Source of the DNA: Terriglobia bacterium
Lineage (GTDB): Bacteria > Acidobacteriota > Terriglobia > Bryobacterales > Bryobacteraceae
Length of the DNA stretch: 64,000 bases
Reading direction: 5' to 3'
Assembly: GCA_020073305.1 (NCBI GenBank)
Contig: JAIQFK010000032.1
Span: 49,971-113,970, forward strand
Shown: positions 36,668-45,323 of the stretch, piece by piece
How the letters are laid out: the number at the start of each line of letters is the position of its first letter
Numbering within the stretch: position 1 is the first letter of the stretch
The notes under the pieces: model-generated
What the model saw: only the letters and a program-made list of their open reading frames with translations
Told to the model about the DNA's origin: nothing
Database searches by the model: none
Translations under genes and position numbers: made by a program

Positions 36668-38316
36668 TCGGTTGGCTCCCCGTGTATTCTTTCGGTGGAA
36701 TTGGGGTTTGGGTTTAGCCCTGCTGGCGGACGCCGCTCGAAAACCACCGCCTGGCGGTCCTGATAACGGACCTGCCAGGCCGGATGGCACATCATCAGTT
36801 GCGCGAGCGGCCACTCCGCTGGCAGCAGGGCCAGGTCGAACCGGTACTGCTCCATAATCCGCGCCCAGCCGGGCGCCCCGTTGAGCAGAACCAGGTAGTC
36901 GCGGCCAATGGCCGGGCCATAGAAGTCGCTGCGCCCATCCACGAATACGCGCTGGTGTGGATACATCCGGTAGATCAAGTAGTCTCCCCATTGATCGGAG
37001 GTCAGAATACGTGGCCGCGCGCCGTCAGCGGGCGCCATCACGCCGGCATTTCGCCGAACGGCAGTCACCGGAAATTTGTTGTCCGGGAAATCGGGTGGCC
37101 CATCCCACGGCCATGCAGCCAGGCACGCAAGCACCACCGGCACCCAGATGCTGGATCGCTCCACGCCCGTGGAGAAGTCGCGCAGGCAATCGCGCAGCAC
37201 CCCGCCCACCGACTTGCGGCCAAAACCTGCACTCCATGCCGCCCATAAGCGGCTGGCTTCGGCGGCAACCAGCGGAGCCGCGATAATCGCATAAAGAGGT
37301 ACGTGGCGCGCCGAAACCAATGCCGAATGTGCCCAAAAGAGGACCAGGAGCATGTCGGCAAACCGGCGCCGGCTGAAGAACACGGGTATCATCGCCAGCC
37401 CGGCGAACAGCAGAATTTCAAACTGCAGCATGCTTTCCGAACGAAACCGCGGCGATTGAAATTCCTCCACCACCTGCCGGATCCAGTCCGATCTCAGATA
37501 ATTGGCGACGTGCTGGTGCAACCGCCAGCCATAGGGATTGGCGAGGGTCGCCGCCGTGCACGCCCCGGCCAGCAACCCGTATCGCCGTACCGGGCTGAAC
37601 CGATGCGGCGTCCCGCGCGGAGCTACCGCCGCTCCCCACGCGCAGCCTGCCGCCACCAGCCCCACACAAGCGAGCCACGCCAGAAAGCCGCCGTGCAGAT
37701 TGGTCCACAGTGCCGTGATGGGTACCAGCCACCACACCGCCCCGCTCGGCCGGCGCCGGTCGCGCTCCAGCATCCACAGGGCAGCCGTCAGTCCTAGGAA
37801 AGTAAAGATGTGCGGCCGCGCCAGGTAATGCACGGTCGAAGCGCCGGCCGCCAGCAGCGTGGCCAGCAATGCCGCCAGCAGGTTGGCGCCGCGCCAGAGC
37901 ATGTAGCGAAACAACAGCGTGGCGGATAGCGAAAGCAGCAACCCGCTCAGCACGACTACGCCTTTGAGCCCCCAAGCGCGGTGAAGAGCACCAAAGATGA
38001 CATCGGATCCCCACTCCCACGCAAACCACGGCTGACCGGCTTTGCTGAACGAAAAAAGGTCGCGCGCCGGCACCGACCGCGTGTCCAGAATGTACTCTCC
38101 GGTGCGAATGTGCCAACCCGTATCGCCATCGGCCAACAGCACGGTCCAGCCGGATCCCACGGCAAATACCCACACCAGGAGGGCCAGGAATAGACAATCC
38201 GAGAGTGAGGGAATGAGCCATCGCGGCACAGGGCTATGGCGGCGTATCGCGGACTGGACGGCTGGCACAAGCACGGTAGGCAATGGGAACCTCAGAGGGC
38301 CCGCAGCTAAAGCCAA
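36664..38316 (-). CDS. Polytopic membrane protein, GT-C glycosyltransferase-like
   Basis: A 550-residue protein with about 10-12 membrane helices in its first 400 residues and a soluble C-terminal part. Landmarks: LADGDTGWHIRTGEYILDTR in the first loop (an Asp-x-Asp-like segment after helix 1), FAWEWGSDVIFGA, HYLARPHIFTFLGLTAALW, LWTNLHGGFLAW, and a C-terminal segment with ILTSDQWGDYLIYRMYP and VFVDGRSDFYG. This layout is typical of GT-C-fold lipid-linked sugar transferases, often annotated only as hypothetical. A modification role for the Tad filament is an inference from position. The start is uncertain: TTG at 38316 or an internal GTG. Its stop overlaps the next small gene. Confidence 0.7.
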   Translation of the reverse strand: MALAAGPLRFPLPTVLVPAVQSAIRRHSPVPRWLIPSLSDCLFLALLVWVFAVGSGWTVLLADGDTGWHIRTGEYILDTRSVPARDLFSFSKAGQPWFAWEWGSDVIFGALHRAWGLKGVVVLSGLLLSLSATLLFRYMLWRGANLLAALLATLLAAGASTVHYLARPHIFTFLGLTAALWMLERDRRRPSGAVWWLVPITALWTNLHGGFLAWLACVGLVAAGCAWGAAVAPRGTPHRFSPVRRYGLLAGACTAATLANPYGWRLHQHVANYLRSDWIRQVVEEFQSPRFRSESMLQFEILLFAGLAMIPVFFSRRRFADMLLVLFWAHSALVSARHVPLYAIIAAPLVAAEASRLWAAWSAGFGRKSVGGVLRDCLRDFSTGVERSSIWVPVVLACLAAWPWDGPPDFPDNKFPVTAVRRNAGVMAPADGARPRILTSDQWGDYLIYRMYPHQRVFVDGRSDFYGPAIGRDYLVLLNGAPGWARIMEQYRFDLALLPAEWPLAQLMMCHPAWQVRYQDRQAVVFERRPPAGLNPNPNSTERIHGEPTE

Positions 38317-38380
38317 TATCGGAGGAAAAGGATGAGGCCTTTACCTAAGGAACAAGAAACAGAGGTGGACGCAACCCGCC

Positions 38381-39361
38381 TTACTCGCGCGGCCTGCCGA
38401 ATTCCGCTTCGAGCGTCCGCTTCAGCAGCGTCCCCTTGCGCTGCGCGACGAGCGATTCCACCCGCCCCCGAATCCCTTCATCCTGGCGGTACATGGCGAG
38501 GGCAGTGATGGCTTCGGCGGCATTCTTCTCCACCGCGGTCTCGACAAGCGAGAACAGGAATTCGAACGCGCTATCGACGCGCGCCACCGCCATGCCCATG
38601 AGCACAGCGCGGCGCAGCGTCTCGGCCGCGCCCGCCCACTTGTTCTTCAGCACCGCGATCGCCTCAGGCTTCCGGGACTGTCCCAGCGCGATCGCCGCTG
38701 CTTCCACGAGGGCCCCGTCGTGCGAGTCGAGATAACCGGCGACAAAGCCCAAAGACGTTTCGGGCGCAACCTCCAGTAACGCGATGAAACTCTCCGCCAT
38801 CACATCGGCGCTCGCGTCGCCGGCCAGCACCTTCAAGCGCAGCAGCGGCACGGTCGCCGGGTGCCCGGCAGCCGCCAGAGCGCGCACGGCGCCGATGCGC
38901 GCATCGTCCTCACGGTCCACCAGCAACGTCACCAGTTCCAGAATGGCGTCCGGATGATTCATATGCACCAGGCCCATGGCGCTCGCGGCGCGCAGCCCGG
39001 AAGCGGTATCCACGGGCGGGCCGAAGGAACCCTCCATCTGGATGTGCCGGATGCCCGTGAGAAAAACCTCCGCTGCGGCTGCTCCCAAAGCTTCGAGAGC
39101 GCGAACGATCTCCGTTTTCGCGGCACAGCCTCTGTCCGCCACCGCCGGATTTTTCATGAATCGATGGAATGCCGCCACCAGCTGCGGCTCGAGATCCTGC
39201 ATTTCCAACTCCGCCACAAGCTTAGCGGCCTTTGCGACCACCACGTTGGACTTGTTGGCCAGGTACTTCCCCAGTTCAGCGCGAGTTTCGGGCGCGGTGG
39301 GGTTCTGGCGCAACCGGCTCAGCGCTTCAAGACAGTCTTCCGTTCGCCTGGGTTGCGTCAT
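38381..39361 (-). CDS. HEAT-repeat protein
   Basis: A 326-residue soluble protein, all alpha, built from HEAT-like units: ALSRLRQNPTAPETRAELGK, LVTLLVDREDDARIGAVRAL, FIALLEVAPETSLGFVAGYL and AVLKNKWAGAAETLRRAVLM. The pattern of paired helices with Ala/Leu/Val spacing fits a superhelical scaffold, probably protein-binding. No catalytic residues are evident. The ATG at 39361 is preferred to a TTG 12 codons upstream because it begins the typical polar N-terminus. It is divergent from the class III aminotransferase gene and precedes the Tad operon by 64 bases, so any connection is unproven. Confidence 0.82.
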   Translation of the reverse strand: MTQPRRTEDCLEALSRLRQNPTAPETRAELGKYLANKSNVVVAKAAKLVAELEMQDLEPQLVAAFHRFMKNPAVADRGCAAKTEIVRALEALGAAAAEVFLTGIRHIQMEGSFGPPVDTASGLRAASAMGLVHMNHPDAILELVTLLVDREDDARIGAVRALAAAGHPATVPLLRLKVLAGDASADVMAESFIALLEVAPETSLGFVAGYLDSHDGALVEAAAIALGQSRKPEAIAVLKNKWAGAAETLRRAVLMGMAVARVDSAFEFLFSLVETAVEKNAAEAITALAMYRQDEGIRGRVESLVAQRKGTLLKRTLEAEFGRPRE

Positions 39362-39417
39362 AATAGGGTTGCCACCGCCAGAAATAATACCCGACAATAG
39401 AGCTTTCGCCCAAAACC

Positions 39418-40800
39418 ATGGCCAGAGAATACAGCCTCACCCCTTCGCGCGTCGCGCGTGTTGAAACGCCGTTCCGACGCATTGTCACGCCGCTTCCTGT
39501 TCCGGAGTCGGTTCCCATTCTCGAAACACTCTATCGTTGTGAGCCCGTGGCCATGCGCGGCCAGCCGCCGGTCGTGTGGGATCACGCGGAAGGGTTCCAG
39601 GTTTACGACCGCTGGGGAAACCAGTGGATCGACTGGTCCTCCGGCGTGCTGATCACCAACGCCGGGCACGGCCGCGAGGAGATCGCGCGCGCCATCGCCG
39701 CGCAAGCCTCGTCGAAGCTGCTTACCAATTACTGCTTTCCCAGCGAGATTCGCGCGCGCCTGGTGGAGAAGCTCGCTTCGATCATGCCCGAGCCGTTGAA
39801 GAAAGTGTTCCTGCTGACCACAGGCTCGGAGACGGTCGAATGCGCCATCAAGCTGTGCCGGACGCATGGGATGAAAGTGGGCGGGCGCTCGAAGAAAGTG
39901 ATCGTCTCCTACGACAAGGCCTTTCACGGCCGGACGCTGGGCTCGCAACAGGTGGGCGGCATCCCGTCGCTCAAGGAATGGATCGGCAACCTCGATCCGG
40001 GCTTCGTGCAGATTCCCTTCCCCGACGGCTTTCGCACGACGGATACCTCGTTTGAGGGCTTCCAGCGCGCGCTACGCGAATTGGGCGTTGAGCCCAACCA
40101 CGTCGCCGGCGTCATCCTGGAAACGTACCAGGGCGGCAGTGCGGCCTTCGCGCCAGTGGAATATATGCGCGCGCTGCGCGAATGGTGCAGCGGGCACAAG
40201 GCGCTGCTGGTTTGCGACGAAGTGCAGGCCGGATTCGGCCGCACCGGAACGCTATGGGGCTTCGAGCACTACGGCATCACCCCCGACTTGGCCTGTTTCG
40301 GCAAGGGCATCAGCAGTTGTCTGCCCCTGGCTGCGGTCACCGGGCGTCCCGACGTGATGGACCTTCATCCCTCGGGCAGCATGACGTCTACGCACACCGG
40401 CAACCCCGTGTGCTGCGCCGCCGCTCTGGCCTCGATCGACCTGGTGCTCAAAGAGAACCTGGCCGGGAACGCGCGCAAAGTGGGCGCCATGCTGCACCAG
40501 AAATTGCAGACCATCAAAGCGCGTACCCCGCAAATCGGATCGTTGGACGGCAAGGGCCTGGTAGCAGGCCTGGCATGCGTGATCCCCGGCACCAAGGAAC
40601 CCGATGGCGATCTCGCCTGGGAGGTGGTGCGGCGCTCGGTCGAGAAGGGCGTGCTCATGTTCAGCCCGGTTGGATTTGGCGGCGCGACCGTCAAGATCAG
40701 CCCGCCGCTCGTGATCACCGAAGCGGCGATTCACGAAAGCGTCGCAGCGCTCGAAGAAGCATTTGCTGAAGCCCTGGTCGCGCAGAGCGCTGTGGCATAA
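39418..40800 (+). CDS. Class III PLP-dependent aminotransferase
   Basis: A 460-residue fold-type I PLP enzyme of the 4-aminobutyrate/ornithine aminotransferase group. Blocks seen: WIDWSSGVLITNAGHG near residue 75, LLTTGSETVECAIKLCR (cofactor phosphate cup), YDKAFHGRTLGSQ, LLVCDEVQAGFGRTG with the Asp that pairs with the PLP nitrogen, and CFGKGISSCLPLAAVTGR with the Schiff-base Lys. It is followed after five bases by a Gfo/Idh/MocA oxidoreductase, suggesting a two-gene pathway for an amino sugar or inositol derivative. The exact substrate cannot be read from sequence. Confidence 0.92.
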   Translation: MAREYSLTPSRVARVETPFRRIVTPLPVPESVPILETLYRCEPVAMRGQPPVVWDHAEGFQVYDRWGNQWIDWSSGVLITNAGHGREEIARAIAAQASSKLLTNYCFPSEIRARLVEKLASIMPEPLKKVFLLTTGSETVECAIKLCRTHGMKVGGRSKKVIVSYDKAFHGRTLGSQQVGGIPSLKEWIGNLDPGFVQIPFPDGFRTTDTSFEGFQRALRELGVEPNHVAGVILETYQGGSAAFAPVEYMRALREWCSGHKALLVCDEVQAGFGRTGTLWGFEHYGITPDLACFGKGISSCLPLAAVTGRPDVMDLHPSGSMTSTHTGNPVCCAAALASIDLVLKENLAGNARKVGAMLHQKLQTIKARTPQIGSLDGKGLVAGLACVIPGTKEPDGDLAWEVVRRSVEKGVLMFSPVGFGGATVKISPPLVITEAAIHESVAALEEAFAEALVAQSAVA

Positions 40801-40805
40801 CCGTC

Positions 40806-42044
40806 ATGGCCCGCATTCCTCAAGTAACCATCGTGGGCGCCGGCATGATCGTGCACGATCAGATCCTGCCGTCGCTTTTGCAATTGCAGCGGATCGGCCG
40901 CATCGGGGAAATTACCGTCGTCGACGCGCGCCGCCGCCCCGTGGAAGCGCTAGCCAAAGCCGAAGGCATTCTGCGCGCATTTCCCGGACAATCCTTTCGC
41001 TCGCTCCCAGATTCCGGCGATCCGGACAAACTGCAGCCCGATCTTTTCCGCGGCGTGATCGAGAGCATGCCGGCCGGCAACATTGTTTTTACCGCCGTGC
41101 CCGACCAGTTGCACTACAACATCATCCTGACCGCGCTGCGCAACAACCAGCATGTCTGCACCGTGAAGCCGCTCGTTTTGAAGTACCAGCAGGCTCTCGA
41201 AATCGAGCGTGAGGCGTTTTCCCGCGGGCTGGTGGTGGGCATCGAATACCACAAACGCTTCGACGACCGCTCGTTCATGGCGCGCCGCAAGTATCGCGAG
41301 GGCTGGTTCGGCGAGTTCCGCCTGGGCACCGCCCGCCTTTTCGAAAAGTGGTACTATCGCCACTCCAATTTCCAGAACTGGATGACCACCGAGAACTCGG
41401 ATTCGTTCACCTACATCGGCTGCCATTACGTGGACCTTCTGCACTACATCACCGGCCTGCTGCCTGCATCCGTGAGCGTCTACGGGATCCGCGACCGCTA
41501 TCCCAACGGCAACGAAGGCTTCCTCTGGACCGACGCGCGCGTCATCTGGAATAACGGGGCCTGTCTCAACGTGCAGGACGGGCTCGGTTTTCCTGACGCC
41601 GCGCCGGGCACCAACACCCAGGGCATGATGCTGTATTGCAGTGACGGCAAGATGGGCGGGTTGATCGAGCACCACGATCAGTTCCGCGGTTTGAAATACA
41701 GCTACCTGCGCCAGCCCGCGGACGACGGTGCGACGATTTACGCGGAGCCCAGCCCGGATTATTTCCAGTATCTGGATCTCGGCGGTCCGGGCTTCGTGCC
41801 CGTGGGCTACGGATACCGCTCGGTCGAGTACCTGATCGGTAATTGCATTCGGGCAGCCTCGATCGAGTCTCTTGCCGAGCGCCAGAAGTTACTGAGCGAG
41901 ATCGACGCCGCGGGCATCATGGCGACACCCGCCAACAGCAGCTATAACGAACTGGTGATCGAAGCCGGCCGGCAATCCATTCTGAACGGCGGCCGCGAGG
42001 TCCGGATCGAATACGGTGAGAAGCCGCACGTCCAAACCGCGTGA
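40806..42044 (+). CDS. Gfo/Idh/MocA family NAD(P)-dependent oxidoreductase
   Basis: A 412-residue sugar or cyclitol dehydrogenase. The Rossmann fold starts with PQVTIVGAGMIVHDQILPSL (GxGxxxH variant), then NIVFTAVPDQLHYNIIL, HVCTVKPLVLKY (the Lys-Pro of the Glu/Lys-Pro motif) and VVGIEYHKRFDDRSF. The C-terminal half has TYIGCHYVDLLHYI with the catalytic-region His pair. It is downstream of the aminotransferase, and together they may oxidise and aminate the same ring carbon. The next gene has its own Shine-Dalgarno 32 bases later. Confidence 0.88.
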   Translation: MARIPQVTIVGAGMIVHDQILPSLLQLQRIGRIGEITVVDARRRPVEALAKAEGILRAFPGQSFRSLPDSGDPDKLQPDLFRGVIESMPAGNIVFTAVPDQLHYNIILTALRNNQHVCTVKPLVLKYQQALEIEREAFSRGLVVGIEYHKRFDDRSFMARRKYREGWFGEFRLGTARLFEKWYYRHSNFQNWMTTENSDSFTYIGCHYVDLLHYITGLLPASVSVYGIRDRYPNGNEGFLWTDARVIWNNGACLNVQDGLGFPDAAPGTNTQGMMLYCSDGKMGGLIEHHDQFRGLKYSYLRQPADDGATIYAEPSPDYFQYLDLGGPGFVPVGYGYRSVEYLIGNCIRAASIESLAERQKLLSEIDAAGIMATPANSSYNELVIEAGRQSILNGGREVRIEYGEKPHVQTA

Positions 42045-42075
42045 GAATGGACGACAATGTCGGATAGGTGATGCG

Positions 42076-42396
42076 ATGAAAAGACAACTGACACAACGGA
42101 TCTTGATCTGTTTCGCGGTGCTCGCCATGGCGGGGTGGCCCGCAGCGGCACAATCAAAGAAGAAGCAGGCGCCGCCTCCCTCAGGCATCGTCCTCCTCGA
42201 TATCAATACTGCGTCTGAGGCGCAGTTGAAGGCGCTTCCCGGCATCGGCGACGCGTACGCGGCGAAGATTATCGCGGGCCGGCCGTATCAGGCCAAAAAT
42301 CAGCTCCTCCAGAGGAAGATTATCCCCGCGGCCACCTACGATGGAATCAAGGGCAAAATTATCGCCAAGCAGCAGAACGCTCCTCTGAAGAAGTAG
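42076..42396 (+). CDS. Secreted helix-hairpin-helix (ComEA-like) protein
   Basis: A 106-residue exported protein. A signal peptide (RILICFAVLAMAGWPAAA) is followed by a Lys/Gln/Pro linker and a ComEA-type helix-hairpin-helix domain: LLDINTASEAQLKALPGIGD, then YAAKIIAGRPYQAKNQLLQR. It probably binds DNA non-specifically outside the inner membrane, as ComEA does in uptake, but there is no membrane anchor and no comEC nearby. AGGTG seven bases before the ATG fixes the start over an open frame that extends 60 bases upstream. Confidence 0.85.
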   Translation: MKRQLTQRILICFAVLAMAGWPAAAQSKKKQAPPPSGIVLLDINTASEAQLKALPGIGDAYAAKIIAGRPYQAKNQLLQRKIIPAATYDGIKGKIIAKQQNAPLKK

Positions 42397-42442
42397 CCAC
42401 CTGCTCGCCGAAGGCTCACTCGATGCTGGGCATGCCCAGGCG

Positions 42443-42928
42443 CTACTTCTCTTTTCCGCCCGCGTGGATCTGCTGCGCCAGGTAGTTTTCCAGTCCGATC
42501 TCGTTGATGATGTGCAGCTGGCCTTCGAGATGGTCGACGTGCTCCTCTTCGTCGATCAGGATCTGTTCGAATAGCTCGCGCGACGCGTTGTCGCCCAGTT
42601 CGGTCGCCGTCTTGATGGCGGCGTTCAGGCGTGGCATCGCGTCCAGTTCGACTGCCAGATCGCTTTCCAGCTGCGCCTTGACGTTGGCGCCCACCTTGAT
42701 GGGGCCGATGTCGGTCATATTGGGCGTCCCCTCAAGAAACAGGATGCGATCCATGAGTTTTTCGGCATGTACCATCTCTGAGATGGATTCTTTCCGGTTG
42801 TATTCGGCCAGCCGCTCATAGCCCCAGCTCTCGCACATCTTCGCATGCAGGAAATACTGGTTGATTGCGGTAAGTTCCGTTTTCAGCACTTCATTCAGGT
42901 ACTTGAGGATCTTCTCGTGACCGTGCAT
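42443..42928 (-). CDS. bfr: Bacterioferritin
   Basis: Iron-storage four-helix protein of 161 residues that assembles into a 24-subunit cage. Ferroxidase residues are visible: TELTAINQYFLHA with Glu18, SEMVHAEKLM with Glu51 and His54 and the haem-ligand Met52 between them, the Glu in DLAVELDAM, and IDEEEHVDHLEGQL with Glu127 and His130. The start ATG at 42928 gives the normal MHGHEKILKYLNEVLKTEL opening; it has no Shine-Dalgarno. It is divergent from ssb, sharing a 46-base intergenic region with an extended -10-like TGATACAAT. Confidence 0.95.
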   Translation of the reverse strand: MHGHEKILKYLNEVLKTELTAINQYFLHAKMCESWGYERLAEYNRKESISEMVHAEKLMDRILFLEGTPNMTDIGPIKVGANVKAQLESDLAVELDAMPRLNAAIKTATELGDNASRELFEQILIDEEEHVDHLEGQLHIINEIGLENYLAQQIHAGGKEK

Positions 42929-42935
42929 AGGAGTG

Positions 42936-42944
42936 ATTGTATCA
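42936..42944 (-). promoter_or_regulatory. Extended -10-like TGATACAAT before bfr
   Basis: On the minus strand TGATACAAT (TGn plus TACAAT) ends seven bases before the bfr ATG, which has no Shine-Dalgarno. Transcription starting at the ATG is likely on this geometry but is inferred only. Confidence 0.45.
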
Positions 42945-42974
42945 GGCAAATAATGTGTTACAGTGCAGGGTGAT

Positions 42975-43445
42975 ATGGCATCCCGAAGCGTCAACAAAGT
43001 GATTCTGGTGGGGAACCTCGGCAAGGACGCCGAGACCAAGTTCACCCAAGGCGGCACGCCTGTCACGAAATTCACCATCGCCACCGGCCGGCGCTGGAAA
43101 GACCAGCAATCGGGAGAGTGGAAAGAGGAGACCGACTGGCACAACGTCGTTCTCTGGCGGGCCGAGAACCTCGCTAATTACCTGCTCAAGGGCAAGCAGG
43201 TTTACATCGAAGGCCGTTTGCAGACGCGCAGCTACGAGGACAAGGACGGCAAGAAGCAGTGGTTCACCGAGGTGGTGGCCGAGGACGTGATCCTGCTCGG
43301 CGGCCGCGCCGGTGAAGCCGCGGCAGGCATGGGCGAGAACGCTCCCGGTCCGGTCTCGATGCCCCGCAGCGCGCCGCGCCAGGCCCCCGCAGCCGCTCCC
43401 GAGAATGTGAGCCAGGAGATCACGGACGACGACGTGCCCTTCTGA
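42975..43445 (+). CDS. ssb: Single-stranded DNA-binding protein
   Basis: OB-fold protein that coats single-stranded DNA in replication and repair. The 156-residue protein starts MASRSVNKVILVGNLGKDAE and contains FTIATGRRWKDQQSGEWKEE, TDWHNVVLWRAENLANYL, KGKQVYIEGRLQTRSYEDKD and a linker ending in the acidic tip EITDDDVPF that docks partner proteins. The Ala/Pro-rich linker is short. AGGGTG lies about six bases before the ATG at 42975; a GTG four codons earlier is less likely. Confidence 0.95.
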   Translation: MASRSVNKVILVGNLGKDAETKFTQGGTPVTKFTIATGRRWKDQQSGEWKEETDWHNVVLWRAENLANYLLKGKQVYIEGRLQTRSYEDKDGKKQWFTEVVAEDVILLGGRAGEAAAGMGENAPGPVSMPRSAPRQAPAAAPENVSQEITDDDVPF

Positions 43446-43578
43446 CTCGGGGATTTGGGAAAGCTCCAGTTTGTTGCGCCCGCAACCGAATTCGCTCCGA
43501 ATCAGCGGTTGGCGCAAGTAGGCTCAACGCCGGATTGCCACTCGACGTCATTGACGTTAACGTTGTGTGGGTTTGCTG

Positions 43579-43811
43579 ATGAACAAGCTGACTCTCATGC
43601 TCTGCGCATTGTCGCTGCCCGCGTCGCTCGCAGCTTAATCCGTCAAAGAAGTCTCCTATCAGGGCGACCTGACTCCAGCGAATGTCACGCCAATCTTCGA
43701 CCACGGGCGCCTGGCCGTTTTCAACCTGGATCATATATTCACCATTTACGCGCCGGATGGGTCGCTGGCTTTTCACGCCCCTCCGTATCAGGACGCACTG
43801 ACGATTCGTTT
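43579..43811 (+). pseudogene. Decayed secreted-protein gene with stop at the signal-peptide junction
   Basis: An ATG at 43579 opens a 19-codon signal peptide (MNKLTLMLCALSLPASLAA) that ends in TAA at 43636. The same frame continues as SVKEVSYQGDLTPANVTPIF and DHGRLAVFNLDHIFTIYAPD before running into the 3' end of the D-aminoacylase gene on the other strand. Reading CAA instead of TAA would give an ordinary AQ-type cleavage site, so a single C-to-T change explains the stop. The rest of the protein is missing. Upstream (43446-43578) there is a 10-base palindrome ACGTTAACGT at 43554 but no clear promoter. Confidence 0.65.
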
Positions 43812-45311
43812 TCAAATCGCTTCAGCGCCGTTTCGAAATACGTGGCGGATGCCGGTGGGCGCGAGCATCGGGTTCTCGTAGGTGGCGGGGCTGTTGATGG
43901 TCGCGGGATTGAAAACGACTACGTCGGCGACATTGCCTTTTTCGAGGCGGCCGCGTTTGGCCATGCCGAAACGGCGCGCGGGCTTGCCGGTGATTTTGTG
44001 GACGGCTTCGGCAAGAGTGAGCCAGCCGCGTTCGCGGGTCATTTCCCCGAGCAGCAGGGGAAACGTCCCATACAACCGGGGATGAGGGCGCCCTTTGACG
44101 TAGAAGCCGTCGCTGATGATGCACGAAAGCGGATGCGAGAGCGTCTGGCGCAAATTGGGCTCGCTTTGATTCAACTCGAGCATGTTTACGCGGCCGCGCT
44201 CCTCCTGAATCAAATCGAGAACGACTTCAACGGGTTCTCGTGCCCGGTCTTCGGCGATAGCTGCGATAGTTTTTCCGATTAACTCACGGTTGATCTGCGA
44301 GTCAACGGATGAGATCGAGATGCCGGGCCATCCTTGAGTGAGGCTCGCTTGAGTCTCGGCTGCGATGCGCGTTCTTTCCGCGCCATCGGTGATGCGCGCG
44401 AGCAAGCCGTCGATGCCGCCCTCGAGCGCCCATTGCGGAAGCAGTTGAGTCAAGACGGTACTGCCATGGGTGTAGGGGTAGCAGTCAAAACCCACGTCGA
44501 TTTCGCCAGCGGCGGCGTTCTCGATTTTCTCGAGCACGGTACGCTGGTTATCCCAGTTGCGCGGACCCACGGCTTGAAGGTGGGAGATCTGCAGCCGGCA
44601 ACCGGTCCGGCGCGCCAGTTCGAGTTGCTCATCCACCGCTTCAGCCAGGTGATCGCCGTAATCGCGCATGTGCGTGGCGTAGGTCTTGCCGTGCCGCGCC
44701 ACAACGCGGCACAGCCGTTCGAGTTCTGCAAAGGGCGCGCTGGCGCCCGGCGCATACATGAGTCCGGTAGAGAATCCGCAAGCACCTTGCTGGAGCGATT
44801 CGGCGAGCTTCTGTTCCATCCAGTCAAGATCCCGTTCGGAGAGCGGCCCCAGGCGGTTGCCCACGCAGGCAATCCGAAGACTCCCGTGTCCCACGAGCGA
44901 AAACACGGCCGTCGTGGTTGACTGGGCCGCGCGGTCGAGATACGCTTTCGCGGTGGGCCAGCCCCAGTCTTGACTGCCGCAAAAGATACCGTTAGCAAAA
45001 TCGTGCAGCAACTTCAAATTGCCAGGCGCCGGATAAGGCGAAAAGCCGCAGTTGCCCACGACCTCCGCGGTGACCCCCTGCGCCACTTTTTCGGGCCGGT
45101 TTTCGAGGACCTGAAGATCGGAGTGGCTGTGGGAGTCAATGAAGCCGGGCACGATGGCGAGCCCGCGGCAGTCGATCACACGCGCGTCGGCGGGGGCGTC
45201 GAAGGAGTCAATGTCGGCGATGGTATCGCCCGAAATGAGCAGATCGCCGCGCCGCGGTGGGGCGCCGCTGCCATCAACCAATGTGCCGTTTCTGAATAAG
45301 ACTCGCGCCAC
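43812..45311 (-). CDS. N-acyl-D-amino-acid deacylase-like amidohydrolase
   Basis: Zinc amidohydrolase of the D-aminoacylase group, 499 residues. The small beta domain starts VLFRNGTLVDGSGAPPRRGD; the metal-binding barrel shows FIDSHSHSDLQ (Asp, His, His), GNCGFSPYPAPG with the bridging-type Cys, ATHMRDYGDHLAEA, ISHLQAVGPRNW and CIISDGFYVKGRPHPR with the catalytic Asp. All expected ligands are present. Acyl-D-amino acids from wall or peptide breakdown are plausible substrates. It is followed upstream in the operon by a 3-hydroxyacyl-CoA dehydrogenase, 12 bases apart. Confidence 0.92.
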   Translation of the reverse strand: MARVLFRNGTLVDGSGAPPRRGDLLISGDTIADIDSFDAPADARVIDCRGLAIVPGFIDSHSHSDLQVLENRPEKVAQGVTAEVVGNCGFSPYPAPGNLKLLHDFANGIFCGSQDWGWPTAKAYLDRAAQSTTTAVFSLVGHGSLRIACVGNRLGPLSERDLDWMEQKLAESLQQGACGFSTGLMYAPGASAPFAELERLCRVVARHGKTYATHMRDYGDHLAEAVDEQLELARRTGCRLQISHLQAVGPRNWDNQRTVLEKIENAAAGEIDVGFDCYPYTHGSTVLTQLLPQWALEGGIDGLLARITDGAERTRIAAETQASLTQGWPGISISSVDSQINRELIGKTIAAIAEDRAREPVEVVLDLIQEERGRVNMLELNQSEPNLRQTLSHPLSCIISDGFYVKGRPHPRLYGTFPLLLGEMTRERGWLTLAEAVHKITGKPARRFGMAKRGRLEKGNVADVVVFNPATINSPATYENPMLAPTGIRHVFRNGAEAI

Positions 45312-45323
45312 GACGGTCAGGCC

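Noticed and set aside
36664..36991. Upstream extension of the 65-codon gene to an ATG at 36991
   Set aside because: It would overlap the GT-C-like gene by more than 300 bases. The GTG with its own Shine-Dalgarno and the GTGA overlap is the better start.
43446..43578. Possible operator or terminator after ssb (10-base palindrome ACGTTAACGT and a GTTGC/GCAAC stem)
   Set aside because: Short palindromes without a T-run, next to a pseudogene; too little to call a site.
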